Assembly (NCBI RefSeq): GCF_035046485.1
Contig: NC_085137.1
Span: 130,514,703 to 130,578,702 of the forward strand
Direction of reading: 5' to 3'
Source of the DNA: Aedes albopictus
Lineage: Eukaryota > Arthropoda > Insecta > Diptera > Culicidae
Length of the DNA: 64,000 nt
Under the pieces are notes generated by a model. It made no database searches. It was not told the origin of the DNA and was given only the letters and a program-made list of their open reading frames with translations. The position numbers and the translations under genes were made by a program. Shown here piece by piece: positions 10,680 to 22,519 of this stretch; position 1 is the first letter of the stretch, and each line of letters opens with the position of its first letter.

Positions 10680-13600
10680 TTGAGAATCCCTCTCAGAATT
10701 CTAGATGAATTTTTCTTAATAATGTGGAAGATCCCCTCTTGAGATCCCTCTCAGAGTTATGGGACAATCTCTGGGGATTCTAATGGGATGTCTTTCCCTC
10801 TCAGGATTCTGGAAGTATCTGTCAGAGAGTTCTGGGGATATCTGTCTAAGCATTCTGGGAGAATCCCGAGGAAAAACTTCTCTCAGGATTCTGAGGGAAT
10901 CCATCACAGCATTCCGGGAGAATCCATCTCGGGAATCTGAGGAAATCCCTCAGGATTCTGGAAGAATTCCCCTGAAGATTCTGAGAGAATCCATGTCAGA
11001 AAACTGGAGCAATCTCTCCCAGAATTCTAGGGAAATCCTTAATAGAATTCAGGGAGATCCTAATGGAAAAGTTTTTCTCTCTTTTCTGGGACAAGGTCTC
11101 TCAGGATGCTGGTGTGATAATTTTAAGCATTTTGGAGGAATCTCTCACAGAATTTTAGAGGAAACCTTAGAATTATGGAAGAGTCCCTTTAAAAATTCCG
11201 GAGGATTTTTTTCAACAGAATTATATGGGAATACCTATCAGAATTCTAGGGAATCTCTGGATTCTAAGGGAATTCATTTCAGGATTTTGGGGTATTCCCT
11301 ACCAGGGTAATCCCTATCAGGATTCTAAGAAATTTCTGGATGATCTGGGCTGATTCCTCTAGCGATTCTGGAAGACCCTCACTTAGGATCCCGCTCAGAA
11401 TTCTGAGAAAATCTTCCTCAGCATTCTCAGAATTGTGGACAAATTCCTCTCAAAATTCTGGGGGAATATTTCTTAGGATTCTGGGGAATTCCCACACAGG
11501 ATCACTAGAATCCTTCGCAGGATTCTGCGTAAGATTCTTTTAAGATTCTGGGGGAATATCACTAAGTATTCTGCGGATACTCCTTCCCAGATTCTCTGAA
11601 AATTCGGCTTTCTGGTGTAATCCCCGTCAGGATTCTGGGGAAATTTCTCTCAAGATTCTGGGGAACTTGTCTCATGATTCTGGAGAATTCCTTGGGATTC
11701 TGGGACTATATTTTTCAGGATTCTAGGGCAATTTCTTTCAGAATTTTTAATTATTGAAGAATCTCTCACGAGATTCTGGGCAGAATTCGCTAGAGAAATT
11801 TGGATTTTGGAGAATCCCTCGCATAGATTCCTCTTAGGGTTCGAAAGAAATCCTTCTCAGCATTCTACGTGAATCCCAGTAGCATTCTGTTTTCTGTGTT
11901 CTGGAACAGTTGCTCCCAGAAATCCCTTTCAGGATTCTGGGAGAATCCCTCTTAGTAATCAGGGAAAATCCCTGACAAGATTATGGGAAAATTTTCTAGG
12001 GATTCTGTTGTAATAGTTTGAAGTATTCTAAATTTTAAATTCTAAAGAAATCACTCTCAGAGTTCTGGGACAATCCCTTTCAGAAGTTTAGGAGAGTCCA
12101 TTCAAAGATTCTAGGGGAACGTCTTTCAGAAATCTGCGGTATTTTCTGTTTTATGTGAGAATACCTCTCAGAATTCCAGGGAATCCTTCTCAGGATGCTG
12201 GGGAAGTCCATTCTAGAAGTTTTCGTAATCCCTTCCAGGGATAATCCTTATAAGATTTTCGGAAAAGTCTCTCTTAGATTTCTAAATATATTTCGCTCAA
12301 GAATCTGGAGCTACCCCTCTTATGATCCCTTTCAAGATGCTGAGGAATCACTCTTAAAATTCTGAGGAATATCTTTCGGGATTCTGGCAGGATTATGCTC
12401 AGCATTCTAATGGATTCCACCCAGGATATTTTGGGAATTCTGGGAGAATACTTAAAAGGATTCTGGAGGAATTCTTCTCAAGATTCTGGGGTCCTATCTC
12501 CCAGAATTCTGTGAGAGTATATCTAAGGTTTCTTTGGCAATCCCGCCCAGTACTTTGAGGGAACCTTTCTCAGGATTCTGGAGTAATCCTTCTTAGGGTT
12601 CTAAGCTACCCTTTTCAGGATTCAGGGTCATTTCATTTAAGTTTCTTGGGGAATTATCCTAGGAATCCGAACATCTTTTTTGTGAGAATCTCTTTCAGTA
12701 TTCTAGATGAATTTATCTCAAGAATGTGGAAAAACCGCTCTTGGAATTCCTCTCAGGATTCTGGGAGAATTCATCTTAGGATTCTGGGATAATCATATTC
12801 AGGGTTCTAGGATAATCCCTGTAAGGATTCTGGAAAATTGTGGGAGATTGCCTAGGGAAAGCTTATCTTAGTATTCTGAGATAATCTATCACAGGATTCT
12901 GGGAGAATTCCTACCGAGACTCTGAGACAATCCGTCTCATAGATATGGGGTAATCTCTCTTAGGATTCTAGGAAAATCCTTAACCCTCTAATACCCAAAT
13001 TTTTGATTTTGATCTAAATATCATTTTTCGTCATCTAAAATCGATTTAAACATGTTTTGGAAGATGATTCTTTTTAATTCTCGATCTCGTGAATTTCAGT
13101 TTTTGATTTTTCTAATTTTTATTTTTGAACATCCCCACACTTTTATATTTTTCCTGGAAGCCTATTTGGGGTACGGATTTTTCGAGATGAAAACATTTTG
13201 AGATTTTATGATTATTGTTGAAATATTTTTATTTTAAATTTTTTTCATAGGAAATTTTATTTTCCGTGTAATTCTAAGGAAAGTAATTTTAGAGTGTATT
13301 CGATTCCCTTAAACTATTAAAATAGGATAGAATGATTTGAGAAAAAATTAAAATATGTAAATTGTAGCGATTCAACACAAAATAAACAATGACTTCTAAA
13401 AGTTGGCTAAAACATCAATGTTTCAATGATTTTTAAAAAATGTAAATACGCTTTAAAATACACCAAAAACCATTTTGAGATATACAAAACAGTCCTAAAT
13501 ATCAGCCAAAAATATAAAAATTTTGATTTTCCACGAAAAAAAATACAAAAATGCTCAAACTATACCCCGTCTAAAGGCGGGGTTGGGTATTAGAGGGTTA

Positions 13601-13860
13601 AAAAAAATTCAGAGAGAATTCCTACCAAGATACCGGAAGAGTCTTGCTTTCTTTTCTAGTTAATGTTGCTCAGGATTTTGGTGTATTTTCAGCATTCTGA
13701 AGAAATCTCTCTCATAATTCTAGAGGAACTCCATTCAGAATTCTTAAGGAGCCTATTTAAAGATTCTGGGGGAATTTCACTCAGCAGTCTGCGGGAATTT
13801 GTCCCAGTACTATATGGGAATACTTCTCAGAGTTCTGGGGAATCTCAGGATTTTTCTTTC
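10680..13860. repeat. 23-24 bp minisatellite, type II (GATTCTGGGGGAATC)
   Basis: Degenerate tandem units close to GGATTCTGGGGGAATCCCTCTCA run through the hAT-type element, with one interruption at 12980-13601. The consensus differs from the type I arrays, although both alternate GATTC and GAATC words. Open frames of up to about 180 codons here follow from the repeat and are not called. Confidence 0.85.
12980..13601. mobile_element. TTAA-flanked MITE, piggyBac-like
   Basis: TTAACCCTCTAATACCCAA at the left is matched by TTGGGTATTAGAGGGTTAA at the right. TTAA at both ends plus termini starting CCC is the piggyBac pattern. The 622 bp are AT-rich and non-coding. It interrupts the type II array and so postdates it. 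Confidence 0.85.
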
Positions 13861-15206
13861 GATTCAAAATTATTAATTTCATTTTTTTTTTCAGAATGCA
13901 CTGTATCAACGTTATATCCATTTTCGAATCAGATTCGTGAAGTGTTTGATGTGCAATCTCAAATCTTGATATTGAATTATTTTTATTTAGACAAAAAAAA
14001 CATACCATAAACTTGAACTACATGCAGCAAACGAATCATTTTATAGTTCTGTAATATTTTATAATAAATCGGTGAATCGATTCTGCTGATCCGATTCGAA
14101 TCGATTCACAAAAATCGATGTCTCAGCCAGATTTGCCCAATTCTAGTTTACATACTTTGACAAGTAAAATAATTCAATCAAAATAGTTTTACTCATGACT
14201 TCCATGACGAGACGATGAGCGGAAACAATATCTTTAAGGTTTATGCTTGATAAACAGGTTTCCACAATTAAACAACCGTAAAAGCACGGAGGAGGCAAAG
14301 GCAAATTTTACATTGGTGGTGGATATTTCAGCGATTTATATTTTCCTGAATTTGAACTCTTTTTTTCCAAAATATGAAGCTGAAATGAGTCCAACTTGCA
14401 CACACATCATATTTTTACCATATTGGAAAGACATTTGGACATATTTTCTAAAATTTATACTATAAAACCAAGCATTTTCAAATAGTGGCCTATAACCATT
14501 TATAGATATGTTTTCTGGAAATTGTGTTCACTTGTCACATTATTACTTGATATCGTTTGATTTTGGTGGCCCCCGGTGGTGTTAAGGTTAATTTTGTGAT
14601 AAATAATGAACATTCCATAATTGGTACACCTTTATCGCTATAATGGGAACACTATGGCCATAATTGGCAAATACAAAGATTTTTAAAACTAATATTATAT
14701 CGGCTTAACACACTTTTTCATATAAACTTATGTTTATATGCTCCGCAAGGATTCAAACTTGTATCAATCATTCAGAAATAATCAATTTTTCCCGCACATG
14801 CTATTGAAATCTGATTTGAATCTGAACTGCTGACATATTGCATCCATATTTGGTACCCCTACCCTAGGTGTTTATAGTGTGAGAATTTTTGCATCTTATT
14901 TTATTGAAAGAAGTATCATCCAATTTTCACCCTTGCAAGACCTAAGACATATTTAAGTTGATACGAAATCATATATTTATGTTTATTCTGCCTATTCCTA
15001 CTACAATAAATTATTAAATTAACATTTTCATGAAGTTTGATATTTTCAGATGTTGTTACATATGGTCCAATTTGCCCCTTTGAGAGCCCCTCCTGGCTAC
15101 ACCACTGGTCCATCACCTGAAAGGCTTTGGATTTATTCATATTTCCGCCAGCAGAATCCAACAAAAATAGTCTGGTTGAAATCCCCGGGGACACCATCGT
15201 AACCTT

Positions 15207-17623
15207 CGCTTGCCAGTAGCAAAAAAAAATCAGAGCCGAATTTTTCTACTAAAATCCATCATGTTCAATCTTCTATAACTTTGGCAATTATCAATATTTT
15301 TGGCTGAAAATTTCACCACATCATCATCAGTTTATTGATAATCTAGGGTCAAAATCAATAAAAAATTGTATATTTTGAGTTATAACAAATTATATAAAAA
15401 ATGTCACTTTTGAACATATTATTTTCAAAAATCCATATTTTAGTGAAAAATTAATGTAGCTTTATGAAAATTTCACTGCAACCTCAGATAATATAGGAAA
15501 TGATATGGTCAAAATTTGAACCTTTTTCATCCAGTGGTTTGGGCTACAGCCATCGTCAAAGTTTAAGAACTAAAAAATCATATCTCAAAAACTAAAAAAC
15601 ATACATTTCTGATTTTTTGGTATGTTACGCACAAATTTCCTGTATTTTCTGATAAAAATATAAAACCAGGGTACCTCTTTGGTCCCGAGACCTTGAAAAT
15701 GTAAACTTACTGATATATTTGCATATTTTTTGCACAAAAACAAAATTCGGCCCATTCGACGTATTTTTCCTACAAACTAGAATTCAAAAGCTTTCAAACA
15801 AAAAAAAGAAGTTTCAAATCGGTTCACTGGTTCAAAAGTTATGATTTTTTGAAAATTTTAGTTTTTTTAACCTTGATTTTTAGGACCACCCATCTAAAAA
15901 TTGGTCACCCTAATGATGAAATAAAAAAAATACGGGTCTAATTATTTTCGATGAACTACAAACCCACCAAGTCTTACGATGGAATGGCTGTACAATATTT
16001 AAAAGTGAAATTCAATACACATTGCGATCAAACATTACATTTCCTAAGAAAATACATTTGTAATATTTTACGTTGAAGTTTTTTTTAAATATAAAAAACC
16101 CTTCCAAATGATCCAAATGATTGAATAAATAAGACAAAATCTTTTAGCAAATTGAGTTTCGTTGGATTCTGGGATGGTTATGGCCTTCACTGGTTTAGTT
16201 TTCGATAACAAAATACACTGAAAAAAAAATATCATTCGGACAAGAAAAAGTTTTTGCTAGAAAAACTTTTTTTCCTTGAATGTGCCCATCTTGTGATAAT
16301 CACCCATAGAACACTTTTTTGTTGGAGTAGTCATTTTGTTTATCAAACACAATTGATAAAAATCAAAAAAAAAGTTAAGCCCTTTTCAAAAGTTAGTCTA
16401 CAAAAAATAATTAAAAAATTGAGTAAGGAGTGTATCGTAAAGTAGTTGAAAATGTTTACAATGCTTATACAACTTTTAAGTAATTTTATTTTTGGAGATA
16501 CTGCATAAATCCTTGAAAAAATAAATGGCTTTTATGATTTTCTAAAAATGTTCTTTAAACTGAGTTTTAACCTAGATTACTGAACACATGTTTTTAAATT
16601 TTTGCACGCCTTCTAAAAATTGAAATTGCGAAAAAAGTTCGATAATGTTCGAATTTATTTATTTATGGACGAGTAATTTATTGCAAAAACAGAATTTTAT
16701 AACCTTTTAAGATATTAAAAGCAGAACTTCAAAGTTTGACCAAAAAATAGACGTTTTTTGGAGTGGACCATTTTGTAGATATATGAGATTTTTCTATCGA
16801 AAATATGAATTTTGAAAGTCGGTGTTGAATGATATGTTATGTGTACATAACTGTTAACAAGCATCAATATTTTCTAAATTTTTTATCGTACAAATTTTAT
16901 TCTCTACAGATTTTTAAAATCTTGAAAAATTTCAACATAATTGCATTTTGTGCAGATTTTTATTCTGTGAGGTGTATTCATTTAACCATATTTTTAATAA
17001 TACTAAACATTTTCCAATTTTTTCCAAGCTGTTCTAAACTTAAGATTTCATAGAAGAACCGAAATAAAAAGACCAACCCAGCTTCGAAATAGAGCATCCG
17101 TGAACATTTTCACCTACTTTCCGATACACTCCTTATGCAAAGTGGTCTATCTGGGCGAGGTCTACACACCAAGACAGTTTCGTTGTAATCTGAGAGGGTG
17201 CTGCCAACTTTTGTTCGAGTTGGCGCGAAAACCGTCAATGGTGGCAAGAAACGAAATCTCGAACTAAACTTGCAAAACCACAAAAGTGTTGTGCAAAATT
17301 TAAAGGGATCTTTCAAAAACTGAGATCAAAATTGTGTTACGTTACTTTTCTCGAAAATGTGGCACTTGTAAGAGATCCTTAGTTATCAAACATTGGAAAA
17401 AAAAACGTAACGAACGAACACCCAGAGCGGAACTATTTTCATTTCTCGCACTGTACACCTCACTACTCGTTTTTCCATAGTTTCTTCGAAAGCACACTGT
17501 TTTATTCATACTTTCAACTATGTATAGTTGCACAACGCTAAAAACTTTGAAGCCACCTAGAAAAAAAAAGCTCTTGAATACTAATGTCCGCATCTATTTT
17601 TCTTCTTTCTCTCTCTTCCACAG
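15207..17623. other. AT-rich intronic sequence, old repeats, no gene
   Basis: Mostly AT-rich sequence with long A and T runs. Phrases such as AAAATTTCAC and CAAAAATTC recur, which suggests old MITE material. The last 500 bp (about 17110-17623) look more unique and lead into the splice acceptor of the rl exon. No missing rl exon was found. Confidence 0.5.
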
Positions 17624-17734
17624 ATCATAGACATAAGAGATATCCTGCGGGTGCCTAGTATAGAACAGATGAAGGATGTATATATTGTCCAGTGTTTAAT
17701 GGAGACTGATCTATACAAACTGCTGAAAACACAG
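17624..17734 (+). CDS. rl: rolled/ERK MAP kinase, internal exon (hinge region)
   Basis: A 37-codon exon, phase 0 at both ends, preceded by a pyrimidine-rich tract and CAG and followed by GTGAGT. The peptide starts [20 protein letters not shown] and continues through the hinge ([16 protein letters not shown]). It matches the ERK family from the end of strand beta-4 through the ATP-site hinge; the Cys in VQCLMETD is the insect rolled form. ERK is the cytosolic and nuclear Ser/Thr kinase at the end of the Ras-Raf-MEK cascade. The upstream exons with the glycine-rich loop and catalytic Lys were not seen and should lie left of the window. The next exon is 28,951 bp downstream, and that intron is filled with transposons. 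Confidence 0.95.
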
Positions 17735-18989
17735 GTGAGTGTCGAACCCCCTACAGCAAGGAGCACGAAGCAAGGAAAAGAAGAAGCTTCGCTCCTTTCA
17801 CCCGTCCTGACTTTTTCCCACTCGAACGTCCTGCCATGTCCCGTTGTTGGTCGTTTCCCAAGCCGGCGACACAGTTTCAGGCTGTTGTTTTTGTGCTTTC
17901 GCTTCACCCTTTCGTTTGTTTTCCGTAAATTTCCCTCGATTTCAAAGTCCCGTCGTTGTCGTCGTCATCGCCATAAGCTACTGCACTGTACTGTATTGCT
18001 TGCTTGTAGGAAAAAATGGAAAATTCTGAAAAAAAGCTCGTCGCCTGCCTGTTGGATCGCCCTCGCCCAAGTCCGTGGGTTCCCGTTTGGGCTCCGGTTT
18101 GAGACAAAAGCACGTATAGAAATTTTTGAATAATTCATCGGGGCTTCGGGTTTCCCTCTTTTTTTTGGAAGGAGGCAACCAGGCGGCAACAGCTCCGGCA
18201 AGATGTAATGAAAACAAAGTTTGCTTTAATTTATCTGCTCTCCGTGTGCGCTTCGGTATGTGGCTTCTGTGTCTTTTGTGATAGAATCTTTCGTGTGCCG
18301 CTTTGGAGAGGATACGGGCACGAGTTTTTAGTCACAAGAAAGAACTTAATAAAACCCATAATTTTCAAGGGTGATTCTGGAACGGTTGAAGAAAGCAGTA
18401 GCCAGCTGTTTCGGGTTTTCTACAAAGGCTGTTGTTTTTATCTAAATGGTTCGGCTTGTGTTATATTTGAAGGCTTAGAAGTGCACTCATATAAGTTTTC
18501 AAAAAATGAATTGTTATACTGCAATTTGATCATCAATATTTTGTCATGTTTCTAAACAATATTGAAGAAGTACAAAGTCAATTTTCCTGAGGGGTTCTGA
18601 TTATAACTTTCTGGAAAATTTTAGGAAAAAAAGTTCAGGGTGAAACTGAAATGCCCTCCTGAAATGTAGATCTGGCTGTTTCCATAGAGTGCTTTCTATA
18701 TAAATTCATAGACGAAAAAATGAAGGGTTTCATAGAGATACCTGCAATAGAGATAAGTGACATTTCAACACACGAACACTAGCGCAAATTTTTCCTCACA
18801 CAAAAGTGCACGCCGATTGAAAGGCTATTCAGATTGCATATGCAAATATTACCCAATCGAATTGGGTAAAACGGGTAAATAATGATAAAACTAACGTCCG
18901 GGGCAAGAGTGCAAATATTTTCCTCGCAGTTTCACAACTACATCTACTAAAAAGGCACGCATACATTTGAACGTGATTACCTCTGTAGT
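17735..18989. other. Start of the 29-kb rl intron, no gene
   Basis: Follows the GTGAGT donor at 17735. The first 500 bp have balanced composition and could hold intronic regulatory sequence. An open frame runs through the exon into the intron (17651-18133) but is only read-through. No transposon end was recognised. Confidence 0.5.
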
Positions 18990-19077
18990 TTCTTTTGAGA
19001 TTTCTGCAAGAGTTTCTACAGAGTTTATCTAGGACTTCTCACTGGAATTCCTCCAAGCGTTCTATCTGGGAAAGTTC

Positions 19078-19410
19078 CGGGACATTGGGCCGAACGCCAT
19101 TTGGCCGGAAGGGTCATTTAGCCGAACACTGTTTAGCCGAATGCCGTTTGGCCGAAAAATGAATGATGAACTGTTCTCCTCATCAGTATACCGCGGAAGA
19201 ACAGCCTATGATTTGAAGAAGGAAAAATCTATGATAAAATATTGGCAGTTTCTGCATCAACCAATTCTTAAATGGTTAAGCTAGAAAGGATAGCCCATGA
19301 TTAAAAGAAGGAAATATTTCTAATGTTTATATTAGCAGCTAGTATGTGAAAAACTTCCTCTGAATTCTTTGGACCACAATTCGGCCAAACGACATTCAGC
19401 CAAATAACCC
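19078..19410 (-). mobile_element. Element with GGCCGAA-repeat ends, inverted copy
   Basis: Short tandem units near TTTGGCCGAATGCCG begin at about 19090 and recur inverted near 19378. The sequence between is, in reverse complement, closely similar to 20350-20600 (frame of GAATTCAGAGGAAGTTTTT and ATTTTATCA-AGATTTTTCC). This is the inverted copy of the family at 20250-20695. No coding content. Confidence 0.65.
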
Positions 19411-20249
19411 ATTCCACAGTGGTGCGTTGCTGAACAAAAGCCAGCCAAAACCTCTTACCCAAAACCCTCAAAAACATATGAAAATCATGAAATCTATCGC
19501 AAGTTTTCGCAAAATAAATCATACACCAATCGAAAGCACTGGTCTTAGGCTTACAAAATCGCACAACCACATCGCGGGCGCGCTCGTCCTACTATAGTTT
19601 TAGATCAATTTTGACTCAAAAATGGGTAATTTTCAAGAATATCGAAGGATAACTCATTTTTAGGCAGCTTTTTCACAACTTAAATGCCATACAGATGATC
19701 TTCACATATCTACGAACAAAGCCTTCAAAGCAACTATTATAGTTCATGCGTTTATTAAAGCACGGGACACTGGCATAGCTGTAAATAAACATTATAGATT
19801 TTGTATGAAGGCCATGAACCACAGTCCGTTCAGGAGGCTGTCAAAAATTCAAATTTCAATGAATCGATCTGAAAATTTGGATTTCTACAGTTGAAATATT
19901 TAGGAATCTGACAAAAATATTATATCTACGTGAAAAGCATTTTCATTTTTTAGGTTTCGACCGCCTTCGCACCACTGTGCATTCGGCCAGATGGCATTTA
20001 TCCAAATGGCATCCGGTCAAATGGTGTTCGGCCAAATGGCCGGACACCATCTGGGAATCGCCCGGGAATTACTTTTGAAAATTTTCAGAAATTCTTTCTG
20101 CGAATACTCCAGGTGTTACTTCTGGGAATCTCCGGCCGTTCCTTCTAGGTATTTTCCAGAGATATCTTGTGGGAATCTTCCAGGAGTTCCTTCTCGGAAT
20201 ATTTTAGGATTTCATTTCTATGAATACTCCAGGAGTACTTTTTTGGGGT

Positions 20250-20695
20250 GACCGGCCATTTGGCCGAATGCCGTTTGGCCGAATGCCGTTTGACCGAACG
20301 CCATTTGGCCGAATGCCATCTGGCCGAATGGTCGTTTGGCCGAAAGCCGTTTGGCCGAATTATGTTCAAAAGAATTCAGAGGAAGTTTTTGACATTCCAA
20401 CTACCAATATGATAATCAGAAATATTTCCTTTTTTTAATCATAGGCTATTCTTTCTAGTTTTGACATTCAGGGATGAGTTGGCGTTGAGTCTGTCAATAT
20501 TTTATCAAAGATTTTTCCTTCTTTGTATCATAGGCTGTTGTTTCAAATTATACTGATGCGAGGAATAGTGACATGGTCACTTAAGTCCATCATTTATTTT
20601 CGGCCAAACGGCATTCGGCCAAATGGCATTCGGCCAAATGGCGTTCGGCCAAACGGCATTCGGCCAAATGGCGTTCGGCCAAATGACCCGAAATC
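20250..20695 (+). mobile_element. Element with 15-bp minisatellite termini
   Basis: The left end is about seven units of roughly TTTGGCCGAATGCCG (20255-20360) and the right end about six inverted units, CGGCCAAATGGCATT (20598-20690). The ends are thus themselves minisatellites in inverted orientation. The non-coding core is shared with 19078-19410 and about 57870-58110. Confidence 0.7.
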
Positions 20696-21330
20696 CTTTT
20701 TTGGATTCCACTAGGAGTTCGTACTGAAGTTTCTTAGGGAAATCTTCCAGGAGTTTTTTTCTGTGAATCCTTCAAAAGTTTCTAATGGGCATCTGGCAGG
20801 AGTTTCTACTTGGAATATTTCAGGATTCGAATTCAAGTAATCCTCCAGGAGTTCTTTTCGCGATTCCTCCAGTAGTTCCTTTTGTAGTACCTTAGGAAAA
20901 TCTTCCAGGAGTTTTGCTTTCCTGTAAATCCTTGAGGAGATTTTTTGAGGGAATCCTGCAGTATTTCATTCTGGGAATCCTCCAGTAGTTCACACGAACG
21001 ATTTTTTCCATTTCATATTAGGATTAGTTCGGAGAGTACCTTCTTGTAATATTCCAGAAGTTTCTTCCAGAAATTCTCCAGAAGTTCCATGTGGAAACCA
21101 TGCTTTGAGTTCCATCCCGGAATCTTTCAAAAGTTTCTTCTGAAAATCCCCCAGGATTTACTTTCGGCAATCCACAAAGAGTTGCTGGAAAAATCACTAA
21201 ATCGAATTCCTGAATTATTGTCCGGAAGGAATTTCAGGAGGAATCGCCGCCTAAGCTCCTCTAGGTACACCCAAATGGAATTCCTAGAGGATTCTCCAGA
21301 TGAAATTGCTGGATCATTCCTCAAAACGAA

Positions 21331-22298
21331 CACCAGTGAAGTTGCCCTAACAACACAAAAAAGCTAAAAAGAAATGAAAAATCATAAGCTTTCGATTATC
21401 CGAGAACTTTTTTTTTAAGTCCGAGGTAATCGAGTACGACTTGCAGTGCTTTATTTTAAATGCACACAAGAGTCCCATAAAGAGTCATAAAATGTTCTCA
21501 ACAACTTTACTGAAGATTTCTAGGTGGTCACAATTTCGCCACATAGCGGTGAAATCGCGTACCAAACTTTACGTACCAACCATTTGAGAGTCATAAACAG
21601 TTTGACCAAGCCTGCCGGAGTACGATTTTCGGTATGTATAAAAAAAATGCTTAAGAATACCCCAATAATGGCACAATTCTTGAAAGTTGCTCTTGATAGA
21701 GTTTCGGAGAAATTCCTAAGTGATAGCTATTTTCAGGATTGACTTCAGTTCATGCGAAATGTCCCGAAAATTTCAATGAGGAATTGTAGACAATTGAAGT
21801 CTACTAGTCTTGAAGGGATTTGTTCGGAATTCCTGAATAAATACATGCCTAAAAAACCTAAGAATGTACTTCTATTTTTTTTTATTTCAAAATAACGTAA
21901 TTTACGAGAATGTGCCATAGATTACCCTTTATATATTCAAGCCTAACTTTACCAAACACCGTATGTAACATATGTAAACAAAAAAGAGATTTTCACATGA
22001 GGCGCTGAATTTCGTTAATGACTACTTGTATCACTCACCTCACGTTTCTAAAATGCTCAATGTATGAGTTGCTATGGAAACAGCGAACTTCCCCTTCGAT
22101 TTTCTCCATTCGTGGATTTTGTTAGATACGGTGTTTGGTAAAGTTAGGCTTAAATTGTGATTTTTTTGAACAATCTCTGAAAATATTATTATAAATTGAA
22201 CGAACTTTATGTGAATTTACAGGAAAGGAGCAGGGGGAGGTGAAGGACGTTTAAAATCAATTTATATTACAGGATTGTGGAGAATGAGGGTCTTAATT
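21331..22298. other. Intron, one 150-bp repeat relic, no gene
   Basis: 21523-21615 is a partial copy of the 150-bp unit at 2902-3205. The remainder is AT-rich with no recognisable gene or element end. GTTTGGTAAAGTTAGGCTTAA-like words occur on both strands (about 21945 and 22132), hinting at a small inverted repeat. Confidence 0.45.
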
Positions 22299-22310
22299 AA
22301 CTGTCTAGAG

Positions 22311-22497
22311 TTGTGGAGCGGATCTGGTGTGATGGTTAGAACACTTGATTATCACGCCGAGGACCTGGGATCGAATCCCACTCCCGACAAACTCGCAAAA
22401 TGTGAGTTCTTCCTTCGGAAGGGAAGTAAAGCGTGGGTCCCGAGATGAACTAGCCTAGGGCTAAAAATCTCGTTAATACAGATAATAATAAAAAAAA
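22311..22497 (+). mobile_element. Intact tRNA-derived SINE with 12-bp target duplication
   Basis: The head carries A-box-like (TGGTGTGATGGTTAGAAC) and B-box (GGGATCGAATCCC) sequences, followed by an unrelated body and an A-rich tail. AACTGTCTAGAG flanks it exactly (22299-22310 and 22498-22509), the mark of LINE-driven insertion. It is full length from promoter to tail. Confidence 0.9.
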
Positions 22498-22519
22498 AAC
22501 TGTCTAGAGGGTGAGAACG

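Larger units (their letters stand above)
10487..14145. mobile_element. Non-autonomous hAT-type element carrying a minisatellite
   Basis: The left end reads TAGCGTTGGGAAA and the right end is the inverse of TAGAATTGGGCAAA, matching the hAT-like YAGNNTTGGGCAA pattern. An exact 8-bp target duplication GTTTACAT flanks it (10479-10486 and 14146-14153), as expected for hAT. Subterminal regions are rich in ATCGATT. There is no transposase frame; the body is a 23-24 bp minisatellite interrupted by the TTAA-flanked element 12980-13601. The right subterminal 130 bp are closely similar to 52500-52672. Confidence 0.9.
10048..14631. mobile_element. Element with AGGTGTACCAATTA inverted ends
   Basis: AGGTGTACCAATTAAGG at 10048 is matched by CCATAATTGGTACACCT ending at 14631. 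GCTATAGTACC-type motifs follow the left end. The 269-bp element at 55711-55979 has similar TGTACCAGTTATGG ends, so it is probably a short member of this family. The interior is interrupted by the hAT element 10487-14145. Confidence 0.6.
9779..15206. repeat. Outer inverted-repeat arms around the 10-15 kb nest
   Basis: Bases 9779 to about 10035 are repeated in inverted form at about 14912-15206, starting AAGGTTACGATGG. Inside each arm lies CAGTGGTGTAGCCAGG (9879 and, inverted, ending 15107), which looks like a hAT end. The similarity continues outside that motif, so the real element ends may be wider. Everything between 10036 and 14911 is nested insertions. Confidence 0.7.
18990..21330. repeat. 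Decayed type I-like minisatellite
   Basis: Blocks at about 18990-19075, 20060-20245 and 20700-21310 contain irregular units like GGAATCTTCCAGGAGTTCC, an eroded form of the GAATTCC arrays. The blocks are separated by elements with GGCCAAA-type ends (19078-19410 and 20250-20695). Confidence 0.6.

Noticed and set aside
17651..18133. 160-codon frame starting in the rl exon
   Set aside because: Only the first 84 nt are exon; after the GTGAGT donor it is intron read-through in another context.
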